From NCBI GenBank assembly GCA_934045905.1, contig OW203762.1:38975702-39039701 (forward strand): DNA of 64,000 nucleotides. The letters run 5' to 3'. The DNA comes from Leuctra nigra. Its lineage: Eukaryota > Arthropoda > Insecta > Plecoptera > Leuctridae. A program made the position numbers and the translations under genes. Positions 63,372 to 64,000 of this stretch are shown here, piece by piece (position 1 is the stretch's first letter; each line of letters begins with the position of its first letter). Under the pieces are notes generated by a model. That model did not search any database. It was not told the origin of the DNA and worked only from the letters and a program-made list of their open reading frames with translations.

Positions 63372-64000
63372 CATTGCCATAAACCGTGCAACTTTAAATA
63401 AAACTAAAAATTGCACTTGCTTACATTTTACTTGGTTGGGTGTATAGTATTTTTGAAAGAAAACTATTCTGTATTATTCTAACAAAACCGATTATTTACA
63501 ACGTGTATGCAATTTGTCATATGATACATGATGTTAAAAGAATGTGCTAAAAAGTTAAAAGGGTTGTCAGTGTTCTGATGTATGTATTCGACCACCTTGG
63601 AGCTGCTTCCCGGACTGCTCGCTCGCAGCGTTTCTCATCGCCACTTCTAAGTGCGTAATCGGCATCGTAAACGCAGGAACAAAGCCGTGTGTGTGTGTTC
63701 GATTTAGTTCCTCTATAAAAGTGAAACGAGCCCTCACAAAGTATTATTCAATTTCTCATTTTGATTCCATGTTCCCGTTTATGGTACACGATCATTTAAT
63801 CTAATACTAGTATAAAATGTTATGTTCACAATCAGGAAATTGTTCGCGTTTAGTTTAAATTATTCCAAGATTTTAGTGCCGTCATTCTGTTTACAATTTT
63901 TATTATAATCTGATAAGGTTTTTGTTATACCTACCTCTCCGCATCAAGAGCCATTAAGTCTCTTACGACGACGGGTGGTGTATTCGTCTATTGGTTGACT

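Overview
The window looks like a piece of an insect nuclear chromosome. It is AT-rich and sparsely coding, and it is heavily colonised by DNA transposons and short tandem repeats. The insect assignment rests on a large extracellular structural-protein gene full of resilin-like SYGAP/YGPP motifs with Gly-His blocks. Its first exon is split off inside the signal peptide, as is usual for arthropod cuticle genes. A tRNA-derived SINE ending in a (TCA)n tail fits the same picture. A hemimetabolous order such as Hemiptera is plausible but not proven by anything here. There are no bacterial-type operons, no CRISPR array and no complete rRNA or tRNA genes.

Only two protein-coding genes are convincing, both on the minus strand. 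At 24377-27475 lies an uninterrupted 1032-residue ubiquitin-activating enzyme (UBA1-type E1). It keeps the catalytic cysteine, but two conserved ATP-site residues are changed, including an almost invariant arginine. At 47727-51710 lies the large last exon of a secreted Gly/Pro/His/Tyr-rich structural protein. A weak third candidate is a terminal coding exon at about 27986-28230 (minus), just upstream of the E1 gene.

Most recognisable structure is mobile DNA. Two Helentron-type rolling-circle elements (HINEs) of about 1.02 kb lie in opposite orientation at 6192-7536 and 30027-31048. The first is interrupted by a 326-bp inverted-repeat element, and the second supplies the matching empty site. 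The second HINE sits inside a hAT-like element (29608-31573, 8-bp target duplication TTTCGATG). That element also holds a smaller hAT-like element (29721-29973, 8-bp target duplication GTGGGGAT) and the decayed C-terminal end of a LINE reverse transcriptase. Other elements are a 1124-bp element with 226-bp terminal inverted repeats (40400-41523), a small MITE family carrying an RFX X-box-like core (five copies or remnants), a second palindromic MITE family (two copies), and several tRNA-derived SINE remnants.

Tandem arrays include a 25/26-bp minisatellite with a 152-bp higher-order duplication (33494-34060) and a 38-bp array of 28 full units with a 521-bp higher-order duplication (59726-60852). 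A diverged array of roughly 150-bp units (about 41560-42330) keeps an identical 17-bp core, a fused CRE/ETS site, in all five copies. The rest (1-24 kb, 34-40 kb, 43-47 kb, 52-59 kb and 61-64 kb) shows no supportable exons. It is probably intergenic or intronic, with scattered GC-richer patches that may be regulatory.
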